Shown here: in pieces, positions 11,043 through 20,900 of the stretch
Layout: each line of letters starts with the position of its first letter
Numbering within the stretch: position 1 is the stretch's first letter
DNA from: Gammaproteobacteria bacterium
GTDB taxonomy: Bacteria; Pseudomonadota; Gammaproteobacteria; Chromatiales; Chromatiaceae
Direction of reading: 5' to 3'
NCBI GenBank assembly: GCA_011389885.1
Contig: JAABTK010000030.1
Coordinates: 1 to 47,819, forward strand
DNA: 47,819 nt
Made by a program: the position numbers and the translations under genes
The notes under the pieces: model-generated
Told to the model about the DNA's origin: nothing
Seen by the model: the letters and a program-made list of their open reading frames with translations, nothing else
The model's database searches: none

Positions 11043-11360
11043 ATGCGTGGCGGCATTGGTAATTTAATGAAACAGGCCCAGAAGATGCAGGCCGAGGTGC
11101 AAAAGACCCAGGAGCGCCTGGCTCAGGAGGAGATTGCCGGCGAGTCCGGGGGCGGTCTGGTGAAGGTGGTGATGAACGGCAAGCACGAAGTGCGCTCGGT
11201 GTCCATCGACGACAGCCTGATGGGCGACGACAAGGAGATGCTGGAGGACCTGATCGCGGCGGCGATGAACGATGCCAGTCATCGCGTGAGCGACAAAATG
11301 CAGCAGAGCATGTCGGGCCTGACTGAAGGCATGAACCTGCCCTTCGACCTCAAGCTCTAA
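11043..11360 (+). CDS. ybaB: YbaB/EbfC nucleoid-associated protein
   Basis: This is a 105-residue small DNA-binding protein with the family pattern MKQAQKMQAEVQKTQERLA, then a beta region VKVVMNGKHEVRSVSID, and ending MNLPFDLKL. It forms dimers that bind and bridge DNA. It lies 75 bases after dnaX and 6 to 9 bases before recR, the conserved order in many bacteria. A strong GAGGAGG site precedes the ATG, and TAGAAT near 10972 could be a -10 element for an extra promoter. Confidence 0.96.
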   Translation: MRGGIGNLMKQAQKMQAEVQKTQERLAQEEIAGESGGGLVKVVMNGKHEVRSVSIDDSLMGDDKEMLEDLIAAAMNDASHRVSDKMQQSMSGLTEGMNLPFDLKL

Positions 11361-11369
11361 GCCCGGGTG

Positions 11370-11966
11370 ATGGCGGAGCGCCCGCTGCTTGCGCAACTGA
11401 TGGAGGCCTTGCGCTGCCTGCCCGGCGTGGGGCCGCGCTCGTCCCAACGCATGGCCTTCCACCTGCTGGAGCGCGACCGCGAGGGCGGGCGTAAGCTGGC
11501 CCGGCTGCTGGCCGAGGCCATGGAGCGCATCGGGCACTGCGAGCGCTGCCGCACCCTCACCGAGGCTGAAATCTGCGCCCTGTGCGCCAACCCCAACCGG
11601 GATGACGCCGTGCTGTGCGTGGTGGAGACCCCGGCGGATGTGCTCGCCATCGAGCAGGCCACGGATTTTCGCGGGCGGTATTTCGTACTGGGGGGGCGGC
11701 TGTCACCGCTAGACGGCATCGGCCCGGCGGAACTCGGCCTGGATCGGCTCGACGCGCGACTGCGTGAGGGCCAGGTGCAAGAGCTGATCCTGGCCACCAA
11801 CACCACGGTGGAAGGCGAGGCCACCGCCCACTATTTACGCGAAATGGCCGCCGCCTGCGGTGTCCGCACCACCCGTATCGCCCATGGCGTGCCGCTCGGC
11901 GGCGAGCTGGACATGGTGGACGGCGGCACCCTGTCCCACGCCTTCGTCGGGCGGCAGGAGGTTTAA
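11370..11966 (+). CDS. recR: Recombination mediator protein RecR
   Basis: This 198-residue protein acts with RecF/RecO to load RecA at gaps. It has the N-terminal helix-hairpin-helix region ([21 protein letters not shown]), a four-Cys zinc finger CERC...CALC at about residues 57-72, and the Toprim domain beginning [12 protein letters not shown]. It ends with the Walker B-like region and [20 protein letters not shown] one codon upstream (11367) is an equally possible start. Only 9 bases separate it from ybaB, so the two are cotranscribed. Confidence 0.96.
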   Translation: MAERPLLAQLMEALRCLPGVGPRSSQRMAFHLLERDREGGRKLARLLAEAMERIGHCERCRTLTEAEICALCANPNRDDAVLCVVETPADVLAIEQATDFRGRYFVLGGRLSPLDGIGPAELGLDRLDARLREGQVQELILATNTTVEGEATAHYLREMAAACGVRTTRIAHGVPLGGELDMVDGGTLSHAFVGRQEV

Positions 11967-11989
11967 CGCAGCCAGGTGACAACCCTTTA

Positions 11990-12115
11990 ATGCCGGAAGC
12001 CCTCGGTTTTGGGCACGCAGAGGGCGCAGGGAGGGGGTTAATGCCGCCGCGTCCACCGCAAGGCGCCCTGCGGTCCTCTGCGTCCCCTGCATTCCCAATA
12101 ACCTGCTTCCGAACC
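11990..12115. repeat. Intergenic repeat fragment before the HIT gene
   Basis: The gap between recR and the HIT gene holds GGGCACGCAGAGGGCGCAGGG and then CCTGCGGTCCTCTGCGTCC, which face each other as an imperfect inverted repeat. The same words recur in other gaps of this window (for example near 17210, 21265, 23250, 39160 and 40020), so this is a short member of the dispersed family. Confidence 0.6.
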
Positions 12116-12145
12116 ACGCATCGAAAAATCGAAAAGGAGAGAATC

Positions 12146-12490
12146 ATGACCGACTGCCTGTTCTGCAAGATGGTTTCGGGCGAGATCGCGCCGGACAAAG
12201 TCTACGAAGATGAAGAGGTGCTGGCCTTTCGGGATATCGATCCCCAGGCCCCCAGCCATCTGTTGGTGATCCCTAAGCGGCATATCGCCACCATGAACGA
12301 CCTCACTGCGGGGGACGCCGCCTTGGTCGGCAAGCTGTTCGGGGTCGCGCAGCAGATCGCGCAGCAAGAGGGCATCGCCGAGAGCGGCTATCGCACGGTA
12401 ATGAACTGCAATCGGGATGGCGGCCAAGCGGTGTTCCATATCCACCTGCACCTGCTCGGCGGGCGCCCCCTGAGCTGGCCGCCCGGTTAA
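12146..12490 (+). CDS. hinT: HIT family purine nucleoside phosphoramidase
   Basis: This 114-residue protein is of the HINT branch of histidine triad enzymes, which hydrolyse AMP-lysine or other nucleoside phosphoramidates. The triad is visible as HIHLHL with His at residues 98, 100 and 102. The N-terminus MTDCLFCKMVSGEI and the segment SHLLVIPKRHIATMND are typical. AAGGAGA at 12134-12140 precedes the ATG. Length is normal for the family. Repeat DNA lies on both sides. Confidence 0.95.
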   Translation: MTDCLFCKMVSGEIAPDKVYEDEEVLAFRDIDPQAPSHLLVIPKRHIATMNDLTAGDAALVGKLFGVAQQIAQQEGIAESGYRTVMNCNRDGGQAVFHIHLHLLGGRPLSWPPG

Positions 12491-12570
12491 GGCGACCTTT
12501 GGGGGTTCACACCGCTCGGCCAGTCGCTACGCCTGCCTGTGTTGCGCCTGCCTTCACACCGAAGGCCCCG

Positions 12571-12910
12571 ACCGTCATAACAACCCCCAACGGAGGCCGA
12601 GGCCTCAGCCGGACCGAGCAAATCCCCCAAGCCCCGCCAAAGCCCCGACCGTCATAACAACCCCCAACGGAGGCCGAGGCCTCAGCCGGACCGAGCAAAT
12701 CCCCCAACCTCGGCCAAAGCCCCGACCGTCATAACAACCCCCAACGGAGGCCGAGGCCTCAGCCGGACCGAGCAAATCCCCCAACCTCGGCCAAAGCCTC
12801 AACCGTCATAACAACCCCCAACGGAGGCCGAGGCCTCAGCCGGACCGAGCAAATCCCCCAAGCCCCGCCAAAGCCTCAACCGCCATAACATCCCCCAACG
12901 GAGGCCGAGG
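12571..12910. repeat. 77-bp tandem repeat, about 4.4 copies
   Basis: Units starting with ACCGTCATAACA begin at 12571, 12648, 12725, 12802 and 12879, exactly 77 bases apart. Units differ by only a few substitutions (GCCCCGCC versus CCTCGGCC, and CCCG versus CTCA at the junction). Each unit contains the palindromic core GAGGCCGAGGCCTC. There are no distinct spacers, so it is not a CRISPR array. It fills most of the 519-base gap between the HIT and OmpA genes. A solitary related unit lies at 42651-42745. Confidence 0.95.
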
Positions 12911-12933
12911 TTGGTCCGGCGGGACGCAGGCAT

Positions 12934-12964
12934 AAAAAAACCGGGCACTAGGCCCGGTTTTTTG
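12934..12964 (-). terminator. Terminator of the OmpA-like gene (bidirectional)
   Basis: A run of seven A, the stem ACCGGGC...GCCCGGT, and a run of T form a hairpin with U-tracts in both directions. It ends the leftward OmpA-like gene 46 bases after its stop and could also stop rightward transcripts from the repeat array. Confidence 0.9.
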
Positions 12965-13009
12965 TTGCGCGGCAGGAACCCTAAGGCCCCTAGCCGCTCG
13001 CCTTCGCCA

Positions 13010-13756
13010 TTAGTTGGCGTTGTGGATCTCCACGCGGCGGTTCATCGCGCGACCCGCCTCAGTGGCGTTGGTGGCCACCGGCTTGTTCTCGCTCATGCCC
13101 CTGGTCACGATGTCGCGACGGCCGATGCCCTTGGACATCAGGTAATCCGCCACGGAACGGGCGCGACGCTCGGACAGGCCCTGGTTGTACTGCACCGTGC
13201 CGACGCTGTCGGTGTGACCCACCAGCACCAACTGCTCGTTAGCCGGCGTCTTCTTCACACGGGCCACCAGTCGGTCCAGCTCGTCCATCATGGACGGTTT
13301 CAGCTTGGACTTGTCGAAGTCGAAGCGGTCAATCACAACTTCCACCGTAGCCGGAGTCACGGCGCGCGGCTCGGGACGATCTTCCGGCAGCGGGCAACCG
13401 TCACGGTCCACCGGGGTGCCCGGGGCGGTGCCGGGGCACTTGTCGGCGTAGTCGGGCACGCCGTCACCATCGGAGTCCAGCGGGCAACCGATGGCATCCA
13501 CCTTCACGCCAGCCGGCGTGCCGGGGCACTTGTCCTTGTCGTCCGGCACGCCGTCGCCGTCAGAGTCGGCGATGTCGCCGCACTCGGCCAGCATTTCATC
13601 CGGCCCCATTGATTCCCAGCACTCACCGGCGCTGTTCTTCCACACGTTCTTGGAAGAGTCTTTCACATAGCCGGCGACGGCGGACTGGGCGCCCAGGCCC
13701 AGGCCGGCGACGATGGCCAGCATGATGGTCGTTTGTTTGATCCTGATTTGGCTCAT
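13010..13756 (-). CDS. OmpA-family outer-membrane protein with thrombospondin type 3 repeats
   Basis: This is a 248-residue exported protein. Residues 1-28 form a signal peptide (MSQIRIKQTTIMLAIVAGLG... AVAG). Residues about 60-125 carry two calcium-binding TSP3-like repeats (DSDGDGVPDDKDKCPGTPAG and DSDGDGVPDYADKCPG). The C-terminal OmpA domain (about 140-248) has the peptidoglycan-binding pattern LVLVGHTDSVG...NQGLSERRARSV. There is no N-terminal membrane beta-barrel, so it probably anchors the envelope to peptidoglycan. The start at 13756 has AAGGGGGG just upstream, and a TATAAT lies about 130 bases further up. Confidence 0.92.
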   Translation of the reverse strand: MSQIRIKQTTIMLAIVAGLGLGAQSAVAGYVKDSSKNVWKNSAGECWESMGPDEMLAECGDIADSDGDGVPDDKDKCPGTPAGVKVDAIGCPLDSDGDGVPDYADKCPGTAPGTPVDRDGCPLPEDRPEPRAVTPATVEVVIDRFDFDKSKLKPSMMDELDRLVARVKKTPANEQLVLVGHTDSVGTVQYNQGLSERRARSVADYLMSKGIGRRDIVTRGMSENKPVATNATEAGRAMNRRVEIHNAN

Positions 13757-13882
13757 TCTGCCCCCCTTAGGATTTTCTTGATTAGTCTGATTAAGACATG
13801 ACATGGAATTTCCCATCCCGACCACGGGGTCGGCATGGATGCGACACTTTCGGCGACGTTGCAAAAACTCACCTTTCTACCG

Positions 13883-13888
13883 ATTATA
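13883..13888 (-). promoter_or_regulatory. Probable -10 element for the OmpA-like gene
   Basis: A perfect TATAAT on the minus strand in an AT-rich patch, about 127 bases before the start codon. No good -35 box is seen at the ideal spacing, so it may depend on an activator or be a weak call. The patch is clearly more AT-rich than its surroundings. Confidence 0.5.
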
Positions 13889-13943
13889 CTAGCCAAAATC
13901 GGGAAAGAAAGGAAAATGATTTTTTCGTGACGATGATCGGGTC

Positions 13944-15227
13944 TCAGTCGGCGCGCTTTCGCTCCGCATCCCGGGCCATCCGCTGCCCCTCCTGCGGGTC
14001 CACCAGCGCCAACAGCAGGGCGCCGCCGAAGAACAGCACCGCCACCGAGAGGATTGACGCGCGGGCGTCTCCTGTCAAGACCGCAGTCCAGCCCATCAAC
14101 ACCGGGCCGATCACGGCGGCGAATTTCCCCAACATGTTGTAAAAACCAAAAAACTGCGTGGCCCGGTGCTGCGGGATCAGGCGCGCATAGAAGGACCGGC
14201 TCAAGGCCTGAATGCCCCCCTGGACCAAGCCGATCACCCCGGCCATCAGGTAGAACTCCCAGGGCGAGGCCATGCGGTAGGCCCACAGGATCACCCCGAA
14301 GTATACGGCAATGGCGAGGAAAATCCCCCGCTTTGGGCCGAAGCGCTCGCCCAGGCGGCCAAACACCACCGCCGCCGGAAACCCCACAAACTGAGTAATT
14401 AACAGCGCCGCGATCAGGTCATTGGCCCCGATGCCCAGCGCCAAACCATAATCCACCGCCATTCGTACAATGGTATCGACGCCGTCGATATACAACCAAT
14501 AGGCCCCCAAAAAGACGAAGGCGTGGCGGTAGCGCCGCAGATGACCAAAGGTAGAGGCCAGTTCGCGAAAACCGCTCAGCACGCGTGAGCTGGCCGGTCG
14601 GGTCGTCACCGCGTCCGGCTCGCGAATATTCAGAAACAACGGAATGGAGAACAGCATCCACCAGCAGGCCACCATGAGGAAGGCGTAGCGGACGGCCTCC
14701 GCCGCGTCCGCGAGGCCGAACCAGTGGGGCTTGAGGGTCATTAGCACATTGAATGCGAAGAGCGCGCCGCCGCCGAGATAGCCCAGCGCATAGCCGAAGG
14801 CGGACACCCGGTCCCACTTCGACTCGGGGGCCACGTCCACCAGCATGGCATCGTAGAACACGATGCTGCCGGAAAACCCGATCAGCGCCGTGGCGTAGCA
14901 CAATAGCGCCGGCAGCCAGTGGCCCTCGCCGATAAAGAACAGGGTCCCGCTGGCCCCGATGCCCAGCAGCGCAAAGGCCCCCAGGAAGCGTTTCTTGCCA
15001 AAGCCCTGGTCGGCGATGGCCCCCAGAATGGGGGCGGCCACCACGATCAGCAGGCTGGCCCCCGAGTTGGCGGCGCCGAGCAGGAAGGTGGTCTCGGTGC
15101 TCGCCCTCCCGACGGCCCAGAACTCGCGAAAGAAGATGGGGAAAAAGCCCGCCATGATCACGGTGGCGAAGGCGGAATTGGCCCAATCGTAGAGGGCCCA
15201 GGACCAGACCTTGGAACGCTCGCTCAT
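13944..15227 (-). CDS. MFS transporter of the UMF1 (Atg22-like) family
   Basis: This is a 427-residue inner-membrane permease with about twelve hydrophobic segments. The N-terminus SERSKVWSWALYDWANSAFATVIMAGFFP is the hallmark of the UMF1/Atg22-like group. Substrates of the bacterial members are mostly unknown. The ATG at 15227 is chosen because AAGGA lies seven bases before it; a TTG seven codons upstream is possible. It is in the same direction as the OmpA-like gene but 187 bases away with a promoter between, so probably a separate unit. Confidence 0.87.
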   Translation of the reverse strand: MSERSKVWSWALYDWANSAFATVIMAGFFPIFFREFWAVGRASTETTFLLGAANSGASLLIVVAAPILGAIADQGFGKKRFLGAFALLGIGASGTLFFIGEGHWLPALLCYATALIGFSGSIVFYDAMLVDVAPESKWDRVSAFGYALGYLGGGALFAFNVLMTLKPHWFGLADAAEAVRYAFLMVACWWMLFSIPLFLNIREPDAVTTRPASSRVLSGFRELASTFGHLRRYRHAFVFLGAYWLYIDGVDTIVRMAVDYGLALGIGANDLIAALLITQFVGFPAAVVFGRLGERFGPKRGIFLAIAVYFGVILWAYRMASPWEFYLMAGVIGLVQGGIQALSRSFYARLIPQHRATQFFGFYNMLGKFAAVIGPVLMGWTAVLTGDARASILSVAVLFFGGALLLALVDPQEGQRMARDAERKRAD

Positions 15228-15274
15228 TTCGATGTCCTTGGTAGACAAAAATCGGGTTTTACCGTGAATCCACC

Positions 15275-15310
15275 GAGGAGTGGCAGTCCTTGGAGGACTG
15301 CCACTCCTTG
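15275..15310. repeat. Palindromic dispersed repeat, copy 1
   Basis: The element GAGGAGTGGCAGTCC-TTGG-AGGACTGCCACTCCTT forms a nearly perfect hairpin. Copies with the same arms occur at 42608-42642 and 44432-44467, all between genes. It lies between the MFS gene start and the gluQRS end and has no U-tract, so it is REP-like rather than a terminator. Confidence 0.85.
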
Positions 15311-15392
15311 GGCTGATTCATTTCCCGGGGTGGTGCATCACTCCATGACCGTTAGCCCAAAACAACTTTCATTATCCGGGGTGTCGGCCCGC

Positions 15393-16325
15393 CTACATGG
15401 GCAACCGCCGCCGCTCCCAACGCGCCTCGGCCCAGGCCCAAAAGCCCGCCGCGTCGCCGATCTCTGTCGGCGGCGGGGCCTGGCCGAGAAACCGCCAGGC
15501 CTGCAACAGGGCGGGCAATGGCCGCGCCGGATCCACCGGGGCCGCGGCGTCTTGTTTGCTCAGCTTGCGGCCCGCCGCATCCAAAGCCAGCGGCAGGTGC
15601 AAATACCAGGGCGAGGCATAGCCCAGCAATTGCTGCAAATACACTTGGCGCGGCGTAGAGAGCAGCAAATCGGCCCCGCGCACCACATGGGTCACGCCCT
15701 GCTCGGCATCATCCACCACCACAGCGAGCTGGTAGGCGAACAGCCCATCTACCCGCCGCAGCACGAAATCGCCCACCTCGCGCCCCAAGTGCTGGCGCAC
15801 CGCGCCGCGCCGCAGATCCTGCGCCACCGCCTCCCGCTGCGGCACCCGCAGCCGTAGCGCATAGCGTGCGCGGGCGAACCGCGGGCCGACGCGACAGGTC
15901 CCGGGGTAGACCACGCCCTCGGGTCCCGAGCGGCCCATGGCCTGCACCTCCTTGCGCGTGCAACAGCAGGGGTAGACCAGATCCGCCCGCTGCAAGGCCT
16001 CAAGCGCCGCGGCATAGGCCGGGTCGCGTTGGCTTTGATACAACACCTCGCCATCCCACTGAAAGCCGAAGGCCTCCAGCGTGCGCAAGATCGCATCCGC
16101 CGCGCCCCGGCGCTCACGCTGGCGGTCCACGTCCTCCATGCGCAGCAGCCATTCGCCGCCGGCGGCGCGGGCGTCGGCGTAACTGCCTAGGGCCGCCGCC
16201 AGCGAGCCGAAATGCAGCGCCCCGGTGGGCGAGGGGGCGAATCGGCCCCGATAGCCCGGCGCTGCGACCCCCTCCGCTGCTACCAACTGCGCTGCTACAA
16301 TATGCGAATCGACTCTCGTTACCAC
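15393..16325 (-). CDS. gluQ: Glutamyl-Q tRNA(Asp) synthetase
   Basis: This 310-residue protein is a truncated glutamyl-tRNA synthetase that attaches glutamate to the queuosine base of tRNA(Asp). The class I motif appears as APSPTGALHFGSL, the zinc cysteines as YPCCCTRKE, and the KMSKS counterpart as KLSKQD. The anticodon-binding domain of full GltX is missing, as is normal for GluQRS. Homology starts near residue 24, so the GTG at 16325 may be too far upstream; no strong ribosome site was found. Its start lies only 11 bases from the divergent glycosyltransferase. Confidence 0.93.
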   Translation of the reverse strand: MVTRVDSHIVAAQLVAAEGVAAPGYRGRFAPSPTGALHFGSLAAALGSYADARAAGGEWLLRMEDVDRQRERRGAADAILRTLEAFGFQWDGEVLYQSQRDPAYAAALEALQRADLVYPCCCTRKEVQAMGRSGPEGVVYPGTCRVGPRFARARYALRLRVPQREAVAQDLRRGAVRQHLGREVGDFVLRRVDGLFAYQLAVVVDDAEQGVTHVVRGADLLLSTPRQVYLQQLLGYASPWYLHLPLALDAAGRKLSKQDAAAPVDPARPLPALLQAWRFLGQAPPPTEIGDAAGFWAWAEARWERRRLPM

Positions 16326-16336
16326 AGGAAACCTGT

Positions 16337-17188
16337 TTGAACTCGCCCCCGAGCGCCGCCGCTATCAGCGTCATCATCCCCGCCTACAACCGCGCCCCGG
16401 TGCTCGGGCGGGCGCTGGACTCGGTATTGGCCCAGGGCGCGCCGCCCGGCGAGGTGATCGTGGCGGACGACGGCTCCAGCGACGCGACCGCCGAGCTGGT
16501 GCGCCGTCGCTACCCCGATTGCCGTTACCTGCGCCAGCCCAACCGCGGGGTCAGCGCCGCGCGCAACCTCGGCCTGCGCGCCGCCCGCGGCGACTGGATC
16601 GCGCTGCTCGACTCGGACGACGCTTGGCTGCCGGGGAAGCTGGCGGCGCAAATCGCGCAGCTTCGCCGCGAACCCGAACTGCGGGTCTGCCATACCGAGG
16701 AAATCTGGATCCGCAACGGCACACGGGTCAACGCGATGAAAAAACACGCCAAACAAGGCGGCTGGATCTACCGTCACTGCCTGCCGCTGTGCGTCATCTC
16801 GCCCTCTTCGGTGTTGCTGCACCGAAGTGTATTCGAAACCGCGGGAGAATTCGACGAAACCCTGCCGGCCTGTGAAGACTATGACCTCTGGCTGCGCATT
16901 TGCGCCCGCATGCCGGTGGCCTTCGTGGCCGAGCCGCAAATCATCAAACACGGCGGCCACCCGGACCAGCTCTCGCGCCAACACTGGGGCATGGACCGGT
17001 TTCGGGTTCGCGCCCTAGCGCGCGCCCTGAGCGAGCTGCCGCTGGACGCCGAAGACCGCCAGGCCACCGCCGCCACCCTGGTGCAGAAGGCGCAAATCCT
17101 GGCCCAAGGGGCGGACAAACGCGGCAAAACACAACAGGCCGCAGACTATCGAGCCCTAGCGGCGCGCTATCGAGTAGACCTGCTTTAG
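16337..17188 (+). CDS. Family 2 glycosyltransferase
   Basis: This is a 283-residue GT-A fold enzyme, probably transferring a sugar to a surface glycan. The N-terminus ISVIIPAYNRAPVLGRALDSVL is typical, with VADDGSSD and the DSDD (DxD) metal-binding motif in ALLDSDDAWL. The C-terminal EDYDLWLRI is the usual ED catalytic-base region. No membrane segment is seen. The start is a TTG at 16337 with AGGAAA upstream; the frame stays open further up but shows no homology there. It is isolated from any other polysaccharide genes. Confidence 0.88.
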   Translation: MNSPPSAAAISVIIPAYNRAPVLGRALDSVLAQGAPPGEVIVADDGSSDATAELVRRRYPDCRYLRQPNRGVSAARNLGLRAARGDWIALLDSDDAWLPGKLAAQIAQLRREPELRVCHTEEIWIRNGTRVNAMKKHAKQGGWIYRHCLPLCVISPSSVLLHRSVFETAGEFDETLPACEDYDLWLRICARMPVAFVAEPQIIKHGGHPDQLSRQHWGMDRFRVRALARALSELPLDAEDRQATAATLVQKAQILAQGADKRGKTQQAADYRALAARYRVDLL

Positions 17189-17316
17189 GAGCGCAAAGGG
17201 TACCGAGGACCGCAGAGGGCGCGGAGGGATTCTTGCTTGACCGTCCCCGCGCTCCAGCGCGGGATGCCTGTCCGCCGCCCTAGCCTCGCCGGGCCGCCTG
17301 GAGTGCAGCCCTCGGC
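17189..17316 (-). repeat. Dispersed mosaic repeat, reversed copy
   Basis: Read on the minus strand, this gives GAGGGCTGCACTCCAGGCGG, a hairpin of the type CCCGCGCTGGAGCGCGGG, then CCTCCGCGCCCTCTGCGGTC and GTACCCTTTGCGCTCC. The same order of words is found at 21068-21327, 39143-39270 and 39841-40094. It begins only one base after the glycosyltransferase stop. Confidence 0.85.
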
Positions 17317-17323
17317 CCCCACC

Positions 17324-17449
17324 ACTCACCATTCACCATTCACCATTCACCACTCACCATTCACCATTCACCATTCACCATTCACCATTCACCACTCACC
17401 ATTCACCATTCACCATTCACCATTCACCACTCACCACTCACCACTCACC
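17324..17449. repeat. Heptamer tandem repeat, 18 copies
   Basis: Eighteen consecutive units of A-T/C-TCACC (ATTCACC or ACTCACC) occupy exactly 126 bases without any phase change. The array lies in the gap before the KS-AT gene. It is AT-richer and strongly strand-asymmetric, with almost no G on the plus strand. It is not within a gene. Confidence 0.95.
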
Positions 17450-17900
17450 TTTTACTATTAAAAAACCTTCGCGCCCTTTGTGTTATAGCTGCGGGTGCGT
17501 TAGGCGCGCCAACCACAAAACCCGAATCCAACCCCCGCATTGCCGTGCGCCGTAACGCACCATCCTCGGCTAAGCGCTGAGCGCTGAGCGCTTTAATAAA
17601 ATAACGCCAAGGACGCCAAAGCGAAACAACATCCCGAGAACACGCGAAGCAAAAATTAGTGTCTATTCGTGTCCATTCGTGGTTCAAATTGGTGGTTAGT
17701 GGCGCTCCCCCGGTCATTGGGCCGGGTCGTGATCTATCCGCGCCTGCACCCGAAAAACTTTGCACGCTTTGTGGTTTTAACGTGCCCGGCGCCTTGAAAG
17801 CGCTCGGTATCGGTTTGTTTCCGATACTTGGGGGCAACTGCGACGGCGGCTATGGTGTAAACTAACGGGCTTTGTCCCGCAGCCATTTCAACACAACAGC
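17450..17900. other. Gap before the KS-AT gene
   Basis: No gene is seen. It holds GCGCTGAGCGCTGAGCGCT near 17574, TGTCTATTCGTGTCCATTCGTGG near 17661 and, at about 17700-17745, a stretch matching the reverse complement of 39668-39712 (shared words GATAGATC, CGACC, CAATGACCGGGG). A promoter for the following gene is not obvious. Confidence 0.5.
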
Positions 17901-20900
17901 ATGAGCCAGCACAGCCAACAAGATATCGCCATCGTCGGCATGTCCGCCCTGTTTCCCCGGGCGCGGGATGTGGACGCCTTTTGGGGCAACATCCTGCACC
18001 AGGTGGACGGGATTCGCGAGCCGTTGCCGGAGTGGGGGGCGGAGACCTTTTTCGATCCGACCAGCGGCGATATCAATCGCATCTACACCACCAAGGGCGG
18101 TTTCCTGAACGAAGACTCGCGCTTTGATCCGGCCGCCGCGGGCATTATGCCCAAGGCGGTGCAGGGCGGCGAGCCGGATCAGTTCCACGCCCTGGCCCTG
18201 GCGCGGCAGGCGTTGGATTCGGCGGCCCTGGGCGACGGTTTCGACGGCGAGCGCTGCGGCGTGATCCTGGGCCATGGGATTCACGCCCATCGGGCCAATG
18301 CCAACGGCATTCAGCAGGGGGTCGTCATCGACCAGACCCTGGGGCTGTTGCGCGCCCTGCATTCGGTGGACGAGGCGCAATTGGCCCAGGTGCGGGAGAT
18401 CCTGCGCGCCAAGCTGCCGCCGATTGATGTGGACGCGGTGCCCGGCTTGGTGCCCAATGTGATGACCGGCCGCATCGCCAACCGGCTCGATCTGATGGGG
18501 CCGAACTATATCATCGACGCGGCCTGCGCCTCGTCCCTGATCGCGGCCGAGGCGGCGATGGAAGAGCTGCGCCGGGGCCGGGCGGATGTGATGCTGGCCG
18601 GCGGCGTCAACACCTCCACCTCGGCCCTGGTGTATATGGTGTTCTGTCAGCTCCAGGCGCTGTCCCCCAGCTCGCGCATTCGGCCGTTCGATCGCGGCGC
18701 CGACGGCACCTTGCTCGGCGAGGGCGCGGGCATGCTAGTGCTCAAGCGGCGCGCCGACGCCGAGCGCGACGGCAACACGATTTACGCCCTGCTCAAGGCC
18801 GTCGGCCAGTCCTCCGACGGCAAGGGCAAGGGCGTAATGGCCCCCCGCTTTGAGGGCGAGGTGCTGGCCATGCGCCGGGCCTACGAGCAGTGCGGCGCGG
18901 ACCCCGAATCCATCGGCCTGGTGGAGGCCCACGGCACCGGCATCCCGTTGGGCGATCAGACCGAGATCCGGGCCCTGGCCGAGGTGTTGGGCCAACGCCG
19001 CCGCCCGGTGGCGGACGTGGCCCTGGGATCGGTGAAGTCGATGATCGGCCACTGCATCCCGGCCGCGGGCAGCGCGTCGCTGATCAAGATGGCCTTGTCG
19101 CTGCACCATAAGGTGCTGCCGCCCACCCTGTGCGACGAGGTGAATCCCGATCTCGGGTTGGATAAGACCCGGTTCTATGTGAACACCGAGACCCGACCCT
19201 GGATCCACGGCGGCGCCGCGCCCCGGCGGGCGGCGGTGAACGCCTTCGGCTTCGGCGGCGTGAACACCCACGCGATCCTGGAGGAATACCCGGAAAGCCC
19301 GGACGCCGCCGGAGCGGCGTTTTGGCCCCGCTTACCGGCGGACACTGTGCGGCCGACCCTGCTGGTCGCCGCCGAGGCCGACCGCGAGGCCCTGGCGCGC
19401 CGCATCGATGGCTGGCGGCAGGCCCTGGCGGCGGGGGATGGGCTGGCCCGGCTGGCCGCCGGGGCCTGGCGCCGGCGCAGCGAGGGTCCGTGGCGCTGCG
19501 GCCTGGTGGTGCAGGACGCCGCAGACTGCGCGACGAAGCTGGCGCAGTTGGAAAAGGCAGTGTCCGACCCGCACAAGGCTGCGCTGCAAACCCGCAGCGG
19601 GGTGTTCTTCGCCAGCGAGCCCGAGACCGGCCGAACGGCGCTGCTGTTTCCGGGCGAAAACTCCCAGTACCCCGAGATGCTGCGCGACCTGGCGATCCAT
19701 TTCCCGGTGGTGCGGCGCGGGTTCGATTTCCTGGACCGCCTGTTCGCCGCCGAGCGCGACCTCGCCCCCAGCCAGGCCCTGTTTCCGCCGCCCACCAGCC
19801 TTGACGCCGAGCAGCGTGACCTATTGGCGACGCGCCTGCAGGCCATGGACCTCGGCTCGGAGGCGGTATTCGCGGCGGATCAGGCCCTGTTTCACCTGCT
19901 CGGGCGGTTCGGGGTGCGGGCGCAGGCCCTGCTCGGGCACAGCACCGGCGAGAACGCGGCCTTGGCGGCCTCGGGCCTGCCGCAGATGAGCGAGGCCGAG
20001 GCGGGCAACTATATCCGCAAGATGAACGCCCTGTACCAGCGCCTGGAATCCTCGGGCGAAATCCCCGCCGGGGTGCTGTTGTCCGTGGGCGCGGCCGACC
20101 TGGGGCAGGTCCACGCCCTGGCCGACGCCGACCCGGGGCTCTACCTGACCATGGACAACTGCACCAATCAGTTCATCCTGTTTGGCGTTGAAGAGGCGGT
20201 GGCGCGGGCCGAGGCCGCGCTCGCCGCCCAGGGCGCGATTTGCGTGCGTTTGCCCATGGGCCGGGCCTACCACACCGAGCTGATGCGCCCCATGGCCAGC
20301 GCCTTCGGCGAACTCTTCGCGGATATCGAAATCGCCCCAGAGGGGGCGTTTACGCTGTACTCCTGCGTCACCGCCGAGCCCTTCCCGGCCGACCGGGCGG
20401 GCTTCTTGCGCACCGCCACCGATCAATACATGCGCCGGGTGCGGTTTCGCGAGGCCATCGAGCGGCTTTATCAAGACGGCGTTCGCGCCTTCGTCGAGGT
20501 GGGGCCGAGCAGCCACCTCAGCGCCTTCGTGCGCGACAGCCTGCGCGGCCGGCCGCATACCGCAGTGGCCGCCAACGACCGCAAGGGCGACGACCTGCGC
20601 CAACTGCTGATCCTCCTTGGGCGGTTGTTCGTGCAGGGGCAGGATCTGGCCCTGGAGGCCCTGTTCGAGGCAGACCGCCCGCCGCCGCCCGCGACCGTGC
20701 CGTTCCTGCCCACGGACCTGCCCTTCATCCGCTTGAGCGCCGAGGAGGCCGGGCGCGTGCGCGAACTATTGGGCGCCGCTAGCGGACCGACGCCGAACCG
20801 CCCCGAACCCGGGGCGGCTCCCCGCCGGACCAAGGCCCCCGCAGCCGCCCCTAAGGAATCCGCGGACGTAATGAGCGGGCATTTTCAATTGATGAACAGC

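Noticed and set aside
12507-12910. Possible CRISPR array
   Set aside because: The 77-base units abut without unique spacers and no cas gene is present; it is a tandem repeat. Frames reading LGDLLGPAEASASVGG are translations of the repeat.
17661-17690. Operator-like direct repeat TGTCTATTCGTGTCCATTCGTGG
   Set aside because: A related word occurs near 1497 in another repeat-filled gap, so it is probably repeat debris rather than a regulator site.
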